The notes under the pieces: model-generated
What the model saw: the letters and a program-made list of their open reading frames with translations, nothing else
Databases searched by the model: none
What the model was told of the DNA's origin: nothing
Part shown: positions 9,176 to 18,148 of the stretch, piece after piece
How positions within the stretch are numbered: the first letter of the stretch is position 1
How the letters are laid out: each line of letters starts with the position of its first letter
Assembly (NCBI RefSeq): GCF_002980625.1
Contig: NZ_PVLR01000012.1
Coordinates: forward strand, 62,001 to 126,000
Direction of reading: 5' to 3'
DNA: 64,000 nt
Source of the DNA: Malikia spinosa
Lineage (GTDB): Bacteria > Pseudomonadota > Gammaproteobacteria > Burkholderiales > Burkholderiaceae_C
Position numbers and translations under genes: made by a program

Positions 9176-12100
9176 AGCTGCGCCGCATCAATGCCAGTGC
9201 AATCGCGCTCTACCTCACGCTCGCGTTGCTCAATGCCGGCGCGCTGCTGCTGCTCGACCACCTGTCGCAGCGCCAGCAGGTGATGCAGCAGCGCCAGTCG
9301 ATGGCCAGCCGGCAGACCGAGCGCTTCCTTGAAGCCGACCGCTATCTGACCAACCAGGTCCGGGCCTTTGTCGTGACGGGCGACCCGGTCTACGAACGCG
9401 ATTACTGGCAGGAGGCGCAGGTCACGCGTCGCTTCGAGCAGGCGCAGGCGGCGCTCGAAGGTCTGGGCCTGCCCAGGGACGAGATCGCGTTGATCGAGCT
9501 GGCCAAGTCCCGTTCCGACGCGCTGGTACGGATCGAGGCGCTGGCGATGGACGAGCGCAAGGCCGGCCGCACCGAGCAGGCGCTCGGACTGGTCTTTGGC
9601 GCCTTCTACGAGCAAGCGCTCGACGGCATCCACGAACCGGTGCAGCGCCTGCGGCGACAGGTCGAGCAGCGCCTGGCCGATGAGCGGCAGCTGGCCGAGC
9701 GTCAGCTGCGCCTGGCCTGGCATGTCAGCCTGGGGCTGACCCTGCTCAGCACGCTGGCCGTGATGGCCATGCTGGGCTATTACTACAGCCGGCGCGTGCT
9801 GCGGCCGCTGTCGGCGATGAACGAGCAGGTGCTGGCGATGAAGGCGGGGCTGGCCTTCGAGCCGCTGGATTGCGTGAATGAGCGCAGCGAGGTCGGCGAA
9901 CTCGCGCGTTCACTGGCCCTGTACAGCGCCACGCGCGAGCAGGTGGCACAGGAGCAATGGGCCAAGTCGCACCAGGCGCGCATCGCGACCCTGCTGCAGG
10001 CCTGCGGCAGCTTCAGCGAGCTGGCGCAGCGCTTCCTGTCCGAGGTCTGTCCGCTGCTGCAGGTCGGTCACGGCGTCTTCTATGTGCTTGACGCCGAACA
10101 CCGCCAGCTGCGCCTGATCGCGCAGTATGCCCATTCCGAGCGCAAGGGGCTGGCGCAGCGTTTCGACCTCGGCGAAAGCCTGGTCGGCCAGTGCGCGCTC
10201 GAAAAGGCCCCGATCCAGATCACCCGCCCGCCGGCCGACTATGTCCGGATCTCGAGCAGCCTGGGCGAAGCGCCGCCCGAGGCCATCCTCGCGCTGCCTG
10301 TGTTGAGCGGGGGCAAGGTGCTGGCCGTGATCGAGCTGGCCGCGTTGCGCCTGTTCGGGCCGCGCGAGGAGGGCTTGCTCGAAGGCCTGCTGCCGATGCT
10401 CGCGATGGGGCTCGAGATCCTCGAACGCAATGTCAGGACCCAGCGCCTGCTAGAGGCCACGCAGGAGCAGGCACAGGAGCTCGCGCGCCAGAAGGAGGAG
10501 ATCGAAACCCAGCGCCTCTCGATTTCCGCCATCCTCGACGAGCAGAACGCGATCTTCGAGTCGGTCACCAGCGGCATCGTCGTGCTGCGCCACCAGCAGG
10601 TCGTCAAATGCAACCAGCACCTGGGCTGGCTGCTGGGCCGTTCCTGCGCCGAACTGGTGGGCCGCAGCATGCTGAGCTGGTTCGCCGACGCCGACAGCCG
10701 CGAGCGCATCGAGCGCAGCAGCGAGCAGATCCGGCGCGGCGAGCCGGTCCGGCTCGAAGCCGCCATGTTGCGCCAGGACGGCAGCCAGATCTGGGTCCGG
10801 CTCAATGGCCATGCGATCGACCTCAACGACCTGTCGCAAGGGGTGGTCTGGACGCTGGACGATGTGTCCGAGGAGCGCCATGTCGCCGACGAAATGCGCC
10901 GGGCGCGCGAGCTGGCCGAGGACGCGGCGCGCACCAAGAGCAGCTTCCTGGCCAACATGAGTCACGAGATCCGCACGCCGATGAACGCGATCATCGGCAT
11001 GGCCCATCTGCTGCACAAGTCGGGGCTGAGCCCGCGTCAGCAGGATTACCTCGGCAAGATCCAGCGCTCGAGCCAGCACCTGCTCGGCATCATCAACGAC
11101 ATCCTGGACTTCTCGAAGATCGAGGCCGGCAAGCTCACGATCGAATCGACCGACTTCGAGCTCGACGCGGTGCTCGAAAACGTCGCCAACCTGGTCGGCG
11201 AGAAGGCCGGCAGCAAGGGGCTCGAATTGATCTTCGAGCTCGAACCCGGCCTGACCCAGGCCCTGGTCGGCGATCCGTTGCGTCTGGGCCAGATCCTGGT
11301 CAATTACTGCAACAACGCGGTCAAGTTCACCGAGCAGGGCGAGATCCGGGTCAAGGTGTCGCAGCGCGAGGTCGGTGAGCATGATGTCCTGCTGCATTTT
11401 GCGGTTCAGGACACTGGCATCGGCCTGAGCGAAGAGCAGCGCGGACGCCTGTTCCAGAGCTTCAGCCAGGCCGACCGCTCGACCTCGCGCCGCTATGGCG
11501 GCACCGGACTCGGGCTGGCGATCTCCAAGAGCCTGGCCCAGCTGATGGGCGGCGAGGTCGGGGTCGAGTCCGAGCTGGGCCGGGGTTCTACCTTCTGGTT
11601 CACCGCGCGCCTGGGCAAGGGCGAGCGCCAGCCGCAAGCCCACCTGCCGCGTCTCGACCTGCGCGGCTGCCGGGTGCTGGTGATCGAGGACAACGAGTAT
11701 TCCCGCACCGCATTGACCGAGATGCTGGTCGCGATGAGCTTTCGGGTCGCGGCCGTGGCCAGCGGCGAGGCGGGCGTGGAGGCGGTGCGCTTCGCTGCGG
11801 CCGAGGACCAGCCTTTCGGCGTCGTCTTCACCGACTGGCAGATGCCCGGCGTCGACGGACTCGAAGCCGGGCGCCGCATCCTGGCGCTGGGCCTGCAGCC
11901 GCCGCCGCATCTGGTCATGGTCACCGCCTACGGTCGCGACGAGGTTGCCGCCGCTGCCGAGGCGACCGGGTTCGACAACGTGCTGACCAAGCCGGTCAAT
12001 CCCTCGCAGCTGTTCGATGCCGTCATGCGGGCGCTGGGCGAGCAGCCGGCCTCGCCAGTCACGCCGGGCGGAGCTGCCGGGGCCGAGCCTGATCTGGCGG

Positions 12101-13212
12101 CCATCGCCGGTGCCAGGCTGCTGCTGGCGGAGGACAACGAGCTCAACCAGGAAGTGGCGGTCGAACTGCTCAACGATGCCGGTCTGGTGGTCGAGGTGGC
12201 CGACAACGGCCGCACGGCGCTCGACAAGCTGCTGCAGCATGGCGCGGGCTATTACGACGCCGTGCTGATGGACATGCAGATGCCGGTGCTCGACGGACTG
12301 GGCGCGACGCTCGAGATCCGCAAGCTGGCGCAGTTTGCCCGCCTGCCCGTCATCGCGATGACAGCCAACGCGATGCAGGGCGACCGCGAGCGCTGCCTGG
12401 AAGTCGGCATGAACGACTACGTGGCCAAGCCGATCGAGCCCAACCAGCTCTGGCGCTCCTTGCTGCGCTGGATACCGGCGCGCGCCGATCGCCAGGCCGA
12501 TGCCTCGACCAGTTCGACCACCTCGAACCCCTCGGCCGGGGCAGCTGCCACCCAGCCCGCGCCTAGCCCCAAGCAGAAGATCGACGGCTCCTTGCCGGCA
12601 GGCATTGCCGGTCTCGATACCGGACTGGGGCTGGCCCGCACCGCCGGCAAGACCGCGCTCTACCGTCGCCTGCTGGAGAAGTTCGTGGCAGTGGAGCGCG
12701 ATGCGATCGACCAGGTCAGGGCCGCGCTCGATGCCAGCGATGCGGTGGCGGCCGAGCGCGCGGCGCACACGCTCAAGGGCACGGCTGGCAGCATCGGCGC
12801 GACCGCCTTGCAAGACCAGGCGGCCGCGCTCGAGCAGGCGCTGCACGAGCGCTTGCCGCTGGCTGTGCTCGAGCCTCGGCTGCAGGCCTGCTCGGCCCAG
12901 CTCGAGCCATTGGTCTCGGCGCTCGCCGCATGGCTGGCGGCCAGTCAGGCCACCGATCAGCAGCCGTCGGAGGCTGCGCCGGTCGAGCCGCCCGATGCGC
13001 AGGCGCTGCGTGCCGCGCTGCAGCGGATCGAGCGCTTGTTGCTGGACTCCGACTCTGCCGCCGAGCAGGCCTGGGAGCAGGACGCCGCGCTGTTTCGCTT
13101 CTGTCTCGGCGCGCGCTGGGGCGAAGTGGACGCCGCGCTGCGCAGCTTTGATTACGAGCAGGCGCTGCAAGCCTTGCGCGAGGCTGCGCATGTCAGCGGG
13201 GTGAATGCATGA
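9172..13212 (+). CDS. Hybrid histidine kinase with HAMP, GAF, PAS, two receiver domains and Hpt
   Basis: 1346 residues from the ATG overlapping the previous stop. Order: TM1 (7-27), an extracytoplasmic sensor region, TM2 (about 183-205), HAMP, GAF (about 275-425), coiled coil, PAS (about 450-570), HisKA with His598 in FLANMSHEIRTPMN, HATPase with N-box NYCNNAVKFTE and GGTGLGLAIS, receiver 1 with Asp888 (VVFTDWQMPG), receiver 2 with Asp1034 (VLMDMQMPVLDG), and Hpt with His1199 (AAHTLKGTAGSIG). All phosphorelay residues are present, as in BarA-type unorthodox kinases. The likely final target is the HD-GYP regulator two genes downstream. Confidence 0.93.
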   Translation: MKLRRINASAIALYLTLALLNAGALLLLDHLSQRQQVMQQRQSMASRQTERFLEADRYLTNQVRAFVVTGDPVYERDYWQEAQVTRRFEQAQAALEGLGLPRDEIALIELAKSRSDALVRIEALAMDERKAGRTEQALGLVFGAFYEQALDGIHEPVQRLRRQVEQRLADERQLAERQLRLAWHVSLGLTLLSTLAVMAMLGYYYSRRVLRPLSAMNEQVLAMKAGLAFEPLDCVNERSEVGELARSLALYSATREQVAQEQWAKSHQARIATLLQACGSFSELAQRFLSEVCPLLQVGHGVFYVLDAEHRQLRLIAQYAHSERKGLAQRFDLGESLVGQCALEKAPIQITRPPADYVRISSSLGEAPPEAILALPVLSGGKVLAVIELAALRLFGPREEGLLEGLLPMLAMGLEILERNVRTQRLLEATQEQAQELARQKEEIETQRLSISAILDEQNAIFESVTSGIVVLRHQQVVKCNQHLGWLLGRSCAELVGRSMLSWFADADSRERIERSSEQIRRGEPVRLEAAMLRQDGSQIWVRLNGHAIDLNDLSQGVVWTLDDVSEERHVADEMRRARELAEDAARTKSSFLANMSHEIRTPMNAIIGMAHLLHKSGLSPRQQDYLGKIQRSSQHLLGIINDILDFSKIEAGKLTIESTDFELDAVLENVANLVGEKAGSKGLELIFELEPGLTQALVGDPLRLGQILVNYCNNAVKFTEQGEIRVKVSQREVGEHDVLLHFAVQDTGIGLSEEQRGRLFQSFSQADRSTSRRYGGTGLGLAISKSLAQLMGGEVGVESELGRGSTFWFTARLGKGERQPQAHLPRLDLRGCRVLVIEDNEYSRTALTEMLVAMSFRVAAVASGEAGVEAVRFAAAEDQPFGVVFTDWQMPGVDGLEAGRRILALGLQPPPHLVMVTAYGRDEVAAAAEATGFDNVLTKPVNPSQLFDAVMRALGEQPASPVTPGGAAGAEPDLAAIAGARLLLAEDNELNQEVAVELLNDAGLVVEVADNGRTALDKLLQHGAGYYDAVLMDMQMPVLDGLGATLEIRKLAQFARLPVIAMTANAMQGDRERCLEVGMNDYVAKPIEPNQLWRSLLRWIPARADRQADASTSSTTSNPSAGAAATQPAPSPKQKIDGSLPAGIAGLDTGLGLARTAGKTALYRRLLEKFVAVERDAIDQVRAALDASDAVAAERAAHTLKGTAGSIGATALQDQAAALEQALHERLPLAVLEPRLQACSAQLEPLVSALAAWLAASQATDQQPSEAAPVEPPDAQALRAALQRIERLLLDSDSAAEQAWEQDAALFRFCLGARWGEVDAALRSFDYEQALQALREAAHVSGVNA

Positions 13213-14888
13213 ACCGGTTCAAGCTCGACCTGTTGCAGGGACTGCTGCTTTACGCCCCGGTCTACCGGGTGCTCGCCGTTGCCCTGTCCCTGCTGGTGGG
13301 GGTGTTGACGGCTAGCCTGTATCAGCGCTCGGACGAGGCTGAGCTGAGCCACCTGCTCGGGACGCTGGCGCAGCGTTATGCGGTCCAGTTGTCCGAGGAG
13401 GTCTTGCGCGGCCGGGCCATGGGCGCGACGGCCATGCTCGGCATCAACGAACCGGCGTTGAAGGCGCTGGTCCAGGGCCAGCTGGCGCCCGACGCCCCGC
13501 AGCTGCTCGAGCGCCTGGAGCCGGTACGCCAGGCGCTCGATGCCGAGAGCATCCTGGTCATGGATGCCGCTGGCCGCGTGGTGGCGCAGCTCCCCGATCA
13601 TCCCGGGGCCACTGGGCTGCAGCGGCAGGACATGCCTTACTGGCAGTTGGCCTTTGCCGGCCAGGAGACTGTCTACCCCGTGGCAGAGGGCGAACTGCCG
13701 CCCCGGCGCAGTTTCCTGCTGGCCGCCCCGATCTATGCCCAGGCCCAGCGCGGCGGCCTGGTGGTCGGTGTGCTGGCGCTCAAGCTTTCGGCCGAGAGCC
13801 TCGATACCAGCTTGCGCCGGCTCGGCGAACATGCCTTGCTGCTGTCGCCCCAGGGCCTGGTCTATGCCAGCAGCGATGACGAATGGAATTTCCGACTGGC
13901 GCGCGACATGGCCCCGGAGCAGCTGTCGGGCCTGGCCTCGCAGTTCGGACCGGCCTTCGCTGCCGGCGCCCAGCCGCCACGACTGCCCTTCGATCCGGCA
14001 CAGGATGCGGTCGAGCTGCTGGGCCTGCGTCACCTGCGGGTGCGCGCCAGCCTGCAGTGGCCCGATGCCGCCGGACGCTGGCAGCTGGTGCTGCTGGCCT
14101 CGCCGTCGCATCAGGGGGCGGTGCTCGGGCGTACCCTGGCCGGCGTCACTTCGGCCTTGCTGGTCCTGACCCTCTTGCTGCTGCTGCTGCGTGCGGCGCA
14201 CAACCAGCTGGCCAGTCGTACCGCCTTGGCCCGCAGCGAGGCGGCCTCGCATGAACTCATGCAGCTGGCCCAGTTCAAGCAGCGCCAGTCCGAGCTGTCG
14301 CTGCAGTTGCAGCATGCCCGCGAGCTGCCCGCATTGACCCAGGCCCTGTTTGCCGAGATCGGCCGCTACCTGCCCGTGCACCAAGGCTGCCTGTACTGCG
14401 TCGAGCCCGACCCGGCTGGCCAACCGGAGCTGCACCTGGCGGGCAGCTACGCGACCGCGTCGGCACCCGAGCGGGTAGTCATCGGCGATGGGCTGCTGGG
14501 CCAATGCGCGCGCGAGCGGCGTAGTCTGACTTTCTCCGAGGTGCCGGCCGGCTTCTGGACCCTGGAATCCGGTCTGGGCCAGGCGCTGCCGCGCGCGCTG
14601 CTGCTGTTGCCGATCATGCGCAACGAGCTGCTGATCGGCGTGCTCGAGCTGGCCTCGATGGAGCCGGACGGCGACCGGATCGAGGTCATGCTTGAAGGCC
14701 TGTTGCCGGTGCTGGCGACCAATCTCGAGGTGCTGCTGGCCGAGCGCCGCCTTGAGCGCCTGCTGGCCGAGGCGCGTGCACAGGCCAGGACCGATCAGGC
14801 CCCAGTCGACGCAGCAGGCGGCTTGGGGTACGCTGGCGTCAACAAGCCGGGCGCAGTAGCTGTCTGCCAGGCCCCTGGCATTGAATGA
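13209..14888 (+). CDS. Membrane sensor with extracytoplasmic domain and cytoplasmic GAF domain
   Basis: 559 residues; its ATG overlaps the kinase stop by 4 bp. TM1 at about residues 22-40 and TM2 at about 310-335 (a run rich in Leu) enclose a periplasmic region of about 270 residues. That region has DAESILVMDAAGRVVAQLPD, typical of dCACHE-like sensor domains. After TM2 a GAF domain (about 365-520) shares the VLELASM and EGLLPVLATNLEVL blocks with the two preceding genes. There is no transmitter domain, so it probably acts as an accessory receptor. Its stop overlaps the HD-GYP gene. Confidence 0.82.
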   Translation: MNRFKLDLLQGLLLYAPVYRVLAVALSLLVGVLTASLYQRSDEAELSHLLGTLAQRYAVQLSEEVLRGRAMGATAMLGINEPALKALVQGQLAPDAPQLLERLEPVRQALDAESILVMDAAGRVVAQLPDHPGATGLQRQDMPYWQLAFAGQETVYPVAEGELPPRRSFLLAAPIYAQAQRGGLVVGVLALKLSAESLDTSLRRLGEHALLLSPQGLVYASSDDEWNFRLARDMAPEQLSGLASQFGPAFAAGAQPPRLPFDPAQDAVELLGLRHLRVRASLQWPDAAGRWQLVLLASPSHQGAVLGRTLAGVTSALLVLTLLLLLLRAAHNQLASRTALARSEAASHELMQLAQFKQRQSELSLQLQHARELPALTQALFAEIGRYLPVHQGCLYCVEPDPAGQPELHLAGSYATASAPERVVIGDGLLGQCARERRSLTFSEVPAGFWTLESGLGQALPRALLLLPIMRNELLIGVLELASMEPDGDRIEVMLEGLLPVLATNLEVLLAERRLERLLAEARAQARTDQAPVDAAGGLGYAGVNKPGAVAVCQAPGIE

Positions 14889-16066
14889 ACTACCCTTTCC
14901 AGAGCATGCCGATGGACACCGACACCAAGCACCCTGAGCCCGCCACCATCCTGGTGGTTGACGACACCCCTGCCAACCTCTCGCTGATGACGGGCCTGCT
15001 GCGTGACGAATACAAGGTCAAGGCCGCGATCGATGGCGAGAAGGCCTTGCGGATCGCCCAGTCCTCCCCTGCGCCCGACCTGATCCTGCTCGACATCATG
15101 ATGCCGGGCATGGACGGCTACGAGGTCTGCCGCCGGCTCAAGGCCGACCCTGCCACGCGCGACATCCCGGTGATCTTCCTGACCGCCAAGAGCGGGGTCG
15201 AGGACGAGAAGATGGGCCTGGACCTGGGTGCGGTCGACTACATCACCAAGCCGATCAGTCCGCCGATCGTGATGGCCCGGGTCCGCAATCATCTGGTGCT
15301 CAAGGCCAGCGCCGATTTCCTGCGCGACAAGGCCGATTACCTCGAGCATGAGGTTGGCAAGCGCACTGCCGAGGTGACTGCGATCCAGGACGTGACCATC
15401 CTGGCGATGGCATCGCTGGCCGAAACGCGCGACTCCGACACCGGCAACCACATTCGCCGCACCCAACACTATGTCAAGGCGCTGGCGCTGAAACTGCGCG
15501 AGCAGCCGCGCCTGGCCGCGCTGCTCGATGACCGCTATATCCTGATGCTGTTCAAGTCGGCGCCGCTGCACGACATCGGCAAGGTCGGCATCCCGGACCG
15601 CATCCTGCTCAAGCCCGGCAAGCTCACGCCGGAGGAATTCGAGCTCATGAAGACGCACACCACGCTCGGGCGCGACGCGATCCATGCCGCCGAGCGCCAG
15701 CTTGGCATGCCGGTCGAGTTCCTCAAGCTGGCCAAGGAGATCGCCTACAGCCACCAGGAGAAATGGGACGGCTCCGGCTATCCCGAGGGGCTCAAGGGCG
15801 AGGCGATTCCCCTGTCAGCCCGGCTGATGGCGCTGGCCGATGTCTACGATGCGCTGATCAGCCGCCGGGTCTACAAGGAAGGCATGCCGCACGAGCAGGC
15901 GCTGGCCATCATCAGCGCCGGACGCGGCCAACATTTCGACCCCGACATGGTCGACGCCTTCCTCGCCATCCACGAGGAGTTCTACGCCATCGCGCAGCGC
16001 TACATCGACTCCGACAACGAACTCGATGCCAAGCGCCAGCATCTGGCGCGCCTGCACAACATCTGA
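14885..16066 (+). CDS. Response regulator with HD-GYP cyclic-di-GMP phosphodiesterase domain
   Basis: 393 residues. The receiver domain has the acidic pair in LVVDDTPAN, phospho-acceptor Asp70 (LLDIMMPGMDGYE) and the Lys of DYITKPI. The HD-GYP domain (about 175-390) has His229-Asp230 in HDIGKVGIPD, the HTTLGRDAI block, HQEKWDGSGYPEGL and ALADVYDAL. These are the metal and substrate residues of active HD-GYP phosphodiesterases, which break down cyclic-di-GMP. It is the last gene of the ATGA-coupled operon and the probable output of the phosphorelay. A second ATG 7 codons in is an alternative start. Confidence 0.93.
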   Translation: MNYPFQSMPMDTDTKHPEPATILVVDDTPANLSLMTGLLRDEYKVKAAIDGEKALRIAQSSPAPDLILLDIMMPGMDGYEVCRRLKADPATRDIPVIFLTAKSGVEDEKMGLDLGAVDYITKPISPPIVMARVRNHLVLKASADFLRDKADYLEHEVGKRTAEVTAIQDVTILAMASLAETRDSDTGNHIRRTQHYVKALALKLREQPRLAALLDDRYILMLFKSAPLHDIGKVGIPDRILLKPGKLTPEEFELMKTHTTLGRDAIHAAERQLGMPVEFLKLAKEIAYSHQEKWDGSGYPEGLKGEAIPLSARLMALADVYDALISRRVYKEGMPHEQALAIISAGRGQHFDPDMVDAFLAIHEEFYAIAQRYIDSDNELDAKRQHLARLHNI

Positions 16067-16095
16067 GCTGGCTCAGGGGCTGCTGCGCAGTTGGC

Positions 16096-16127
16096 GCGGG
16101 CCCTTGCCCGACCGGGCCTGGGCCCGC
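16096..16127. terminator. GC-rich hairpin between convergent signalling operon and pilC
   Basis: GCGGGCCC at 16096-16103 pairs with GGGCCCGC at 16120-16127 across a 16-nt loop, in the 65 bp between the two convergent stops. No clear T-run follows on either strand, so it is a possible terminator only. Confidence 0.35.
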
Positions 16128-16131
16128 TGGC

Positions 16132-17346
16132 TCAGACCACCTGTCCGAGCTTGAAGATCGGCAGGTACATCGCCACCACGATGCCGCCAATGATCGAGCC
16201 CAGCAGCACGATGATGATCGGCTCCATCAGGCTCGACAGACCGGCCACCATGTCGTCAACCTCCTGTTCGTAGAAGTCGGCCGCCTTGCCCAGCATATGG
16301 TCGATCGAGCCCGATTCCTCGCCGATCGCGCACATCTGCAGCACCATTGACGGGAAGATCCGGGTATTGGTCATGGCCTGGGTCAGGCTGGTGCCGGTCG
16401 AGACCTCCTGCTGGATCTTGATCGTGGCATCGGAGTAGACCGAGTTGCCCGACGAGCCGCCGACCGAGTCGAGCGCCTCCACCAGCGGTACGCCGGCCGC
16501 GAACATGGTCGAGAGCGTGCGGGTCCAGCGCGCCACCACCGATTTTTCGACCAGCGTGCCGAAGATCGGCAGCTTGAGCAGCAGGCGGTCCATCAGGCGC
16601 TGCACTTTTTCGTTGCGGTGCCAGGCCTGCCGCAGGAAGTAGAGTCCGGCCCCCAGGACACCGAAGAGCAGCCACCACCAGGCGACGAAGAATTCGCTCA
16701 TGGCGATCACGATCAGCGTCGGGGTCGGCAGGTCGGCACCGAAGGACGAGAACACTTCCTTGAAGGCCGGGATCACGAAGATCATGATCACCGTGATGAC
16801 GATGATGGCAACCGTGATCACGGCCGCCGGATACATCAGCGCCGACCGGACCTTGCTCTTGAGTGCCTCTGACTTCTCGAGGTAGACCGCGAGCCGGTCG
16901 AGGATGTCCTCCAGGATGCCGGCGGTCTCGCCGGCCTCGATCAGGTTGCAGTAGAGGCCGCTGAAATGGAGCGGGTGCTTGCGAAAGGCGCTGCTCAGCG
17001 AGGTGCCGGTCTCGACCTCGTTGCGGATCTCGTTGAGCAGGCGGGTCATGTTGGGGTTCGGGTTGCCGCGGCCGACGATGTCGAACGCCTGCAGCAGCGG
17101 CACGCCCGCCTTCATCATGGTCGCGAGCTGGCGCGTGAAGATCGAGATGTCCTTGGGCCGGATCGAGCGGCCACCCGACATCCGGCGCTTCCTGACCTTG
17201 AGCGGAACGATGCCCTGGCGCCGCAGCGCCGTCATGACCAGGTTATCGCTGGCGGCACGGGTTTCGCCGCGCACGGGTTTGCCGCCGCGGTCCTTGCCCT
17301 CCCACTCGAAGACATACTCCTTGACCTTGTGTACCGCTGTGGCCAT
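16132..17346 (-). CDS. pilC: Type IV pilus inner-membrane assembly protein PilC
   Basis: 404 residues, a two-copy GspF/PilC (T2SSF) protein. The N-terminal repeat contains FTRQLATMMKAGVPLLQAFDI and the second repeat VVARWTRTLSTMFAAGVPLVEALD. Membrane segments lie near residues 175-200, 215-240 and 375-400 (IIIVLLGSIIGGIVVAMYLP). PilC is the platform protein of the pilus motor and works with the PilB ATPase. pilB normally lies directly upstream, but here the upstream neighbour is divergent accB, and pilD is 8 kb away beyond the signalling operon. GGGGGAAG precedes the ATG. Confidence 0.95.
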   Translation of the reverse strand: MATAVHKVKEYVFEWEGKDRGGKPVRGETRAASDNLVMTALRRQGIVPLKVRKRRMSGGRSIRPKDISIFTRQLATMMKAGVPLLQAFDIVGRGNPNPNMTRLLNEIRNEVETGTSLSSAFRKHPLHFSGLYCNLIEAGETAGILEDILDRLAVYLEKSEALKSKVRSALMYPAAVITVAIIVITVIMIFVIPAFKEVFSSFGADLPTPTLIVIAMSEFFVAWWWLLFGVLGAGLYFLRQAWHRNEKVQRLMDRLLLKLPIFGTLVEKSVVARWTRTLSTMFAAGVPLVEALDSVGGSSGNSVYSDATIKIQQEVSTGTSLTQAMTNTRIFPSMVLQMCAIGEESGSIDHMLGKAADFYEQEVDDMVAGLSSLMEPIIIVLLGSIIGGIVVAMYLPIFKLGQVV

Positions 17347-17688
17347 GGCTTCCCCCCGTTTTGATTATTTGTCCACCCGACCCCCTCCGGGGGAGGGTGC
17401 GTCAGGCAGTTTAACCCTGCACGGGCCGGCTGGGTGTAATCCGGATCAGGCTTTGCTGCGGGCCGTTGCAGCGCCTTCGGGGCCGCGCACCGCAGGCGCT
17501 GCTGAGAGCCTGGATACGGTGGCGTTTTAAGGATTTCTTTCGGTTATTTTTCGCATTTGAGCGCGAAAAACACCTTGTCTAGCACAAGTTCGATACGCCA
17601 AGCTTGCGGCATATCGTGTATATTCGGGCCCAATTTCACGTCGTTGTGGATACTTCGGTGCATTTTAGATGCACCTCTTGGAGAAATT
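17347..17688. other. Divergent intergenic region between pilC and accB
   Basis: 342 bp without a supportable gene. It becomes AT-richer towards accB. TATATT at 17619-17624 is a candidate -10 for accB without a convincing -35, leaving a leader of about 60 nt. GGAG at 17680-17683 is the accB ribosome binding site. A small C/G-rich inverted repeat lies near 17382-17400. Confidence 0.5.
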
Positions 17689-18138
17689 ATGGATCTGCGC
17701 AAACTCAAGACTCTGATCGACCTGGTGTCGGAATCCAATGTCTCGGAACTCGAGATCACCGAGGCCGAAGGCAAGGTTCGAATCGTCAAGAGCGCGCCGG
17801 TTGGCGTCCAGCCCATGGTGGCCGCCGCCCCGGCAGCCGTCATGGCCGCGCCCGCAGTGGCGGTGGCGGCCCCGGTGGTCGTTGCCGAGCCCGAGGCCCC
17901 CAAGGGCCATGTGGTCAAGTCCCCGATGGTCGGTACCTTCTACCGCTCGGCCAGCCCGGGCGCCAAGGCCTTTGTCGAGATCGGCAACCAGATCAAGGAA
18001 GGCGAGCCGATCTGCATCGTCGAGGCCATGAAGATCATGAACGAGATCGAGTCCGACAAGAGCGGTGTCGTGACCCAGATCCTGGTCGAGAACGGCCACG
18101 CTGTCGAATACGGTCAGCCCTTGTTCGTCATCGAATAA
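17689..18138 (+). CDS. accB: Biotin carboxyl carrier protein of acetyl-CoA carboxylase
   Basis: 149 residues from the ATG with GGAG upstream; the open frame begins earlier but [17 protein letters not shown] is the family N-terminus. An Ala/Val/Pro-rich flexible linker (about 45-75) precedes the biotinyl domain. Its EAMKIMNEI motif carries the biotinylated Lys115. The protein carries biotin between the carboxylase AccC and the carboxyltransferase AccAD in the first step of fatty acid synthesis. accC starts 10 bp downstream. Confidence 0.97.
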   Translation: MDLRKLKTLIDLVSESNVSELEITEAEGKVRIVKSAPVGVQPMVAAAPAAVMAAPAVAVAAPVVVAEPEAPKGHVVKSPMVGTFYRSASPGAKAFVEIGNQIKEGEPICIVEAMKIMNEIESDKSGVVTQILVENGHAVEYGQPLFVIE

Positions 18139-18148
18139 GGGGCGGCCC

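Noticed and set aside
10450-13191. 913-codon open frame antisense to the hybrid kinase
   Set aside because: Typical GC-rich shadow frame; the plus strand shows complete kinase, receiver and Hpt motifs.
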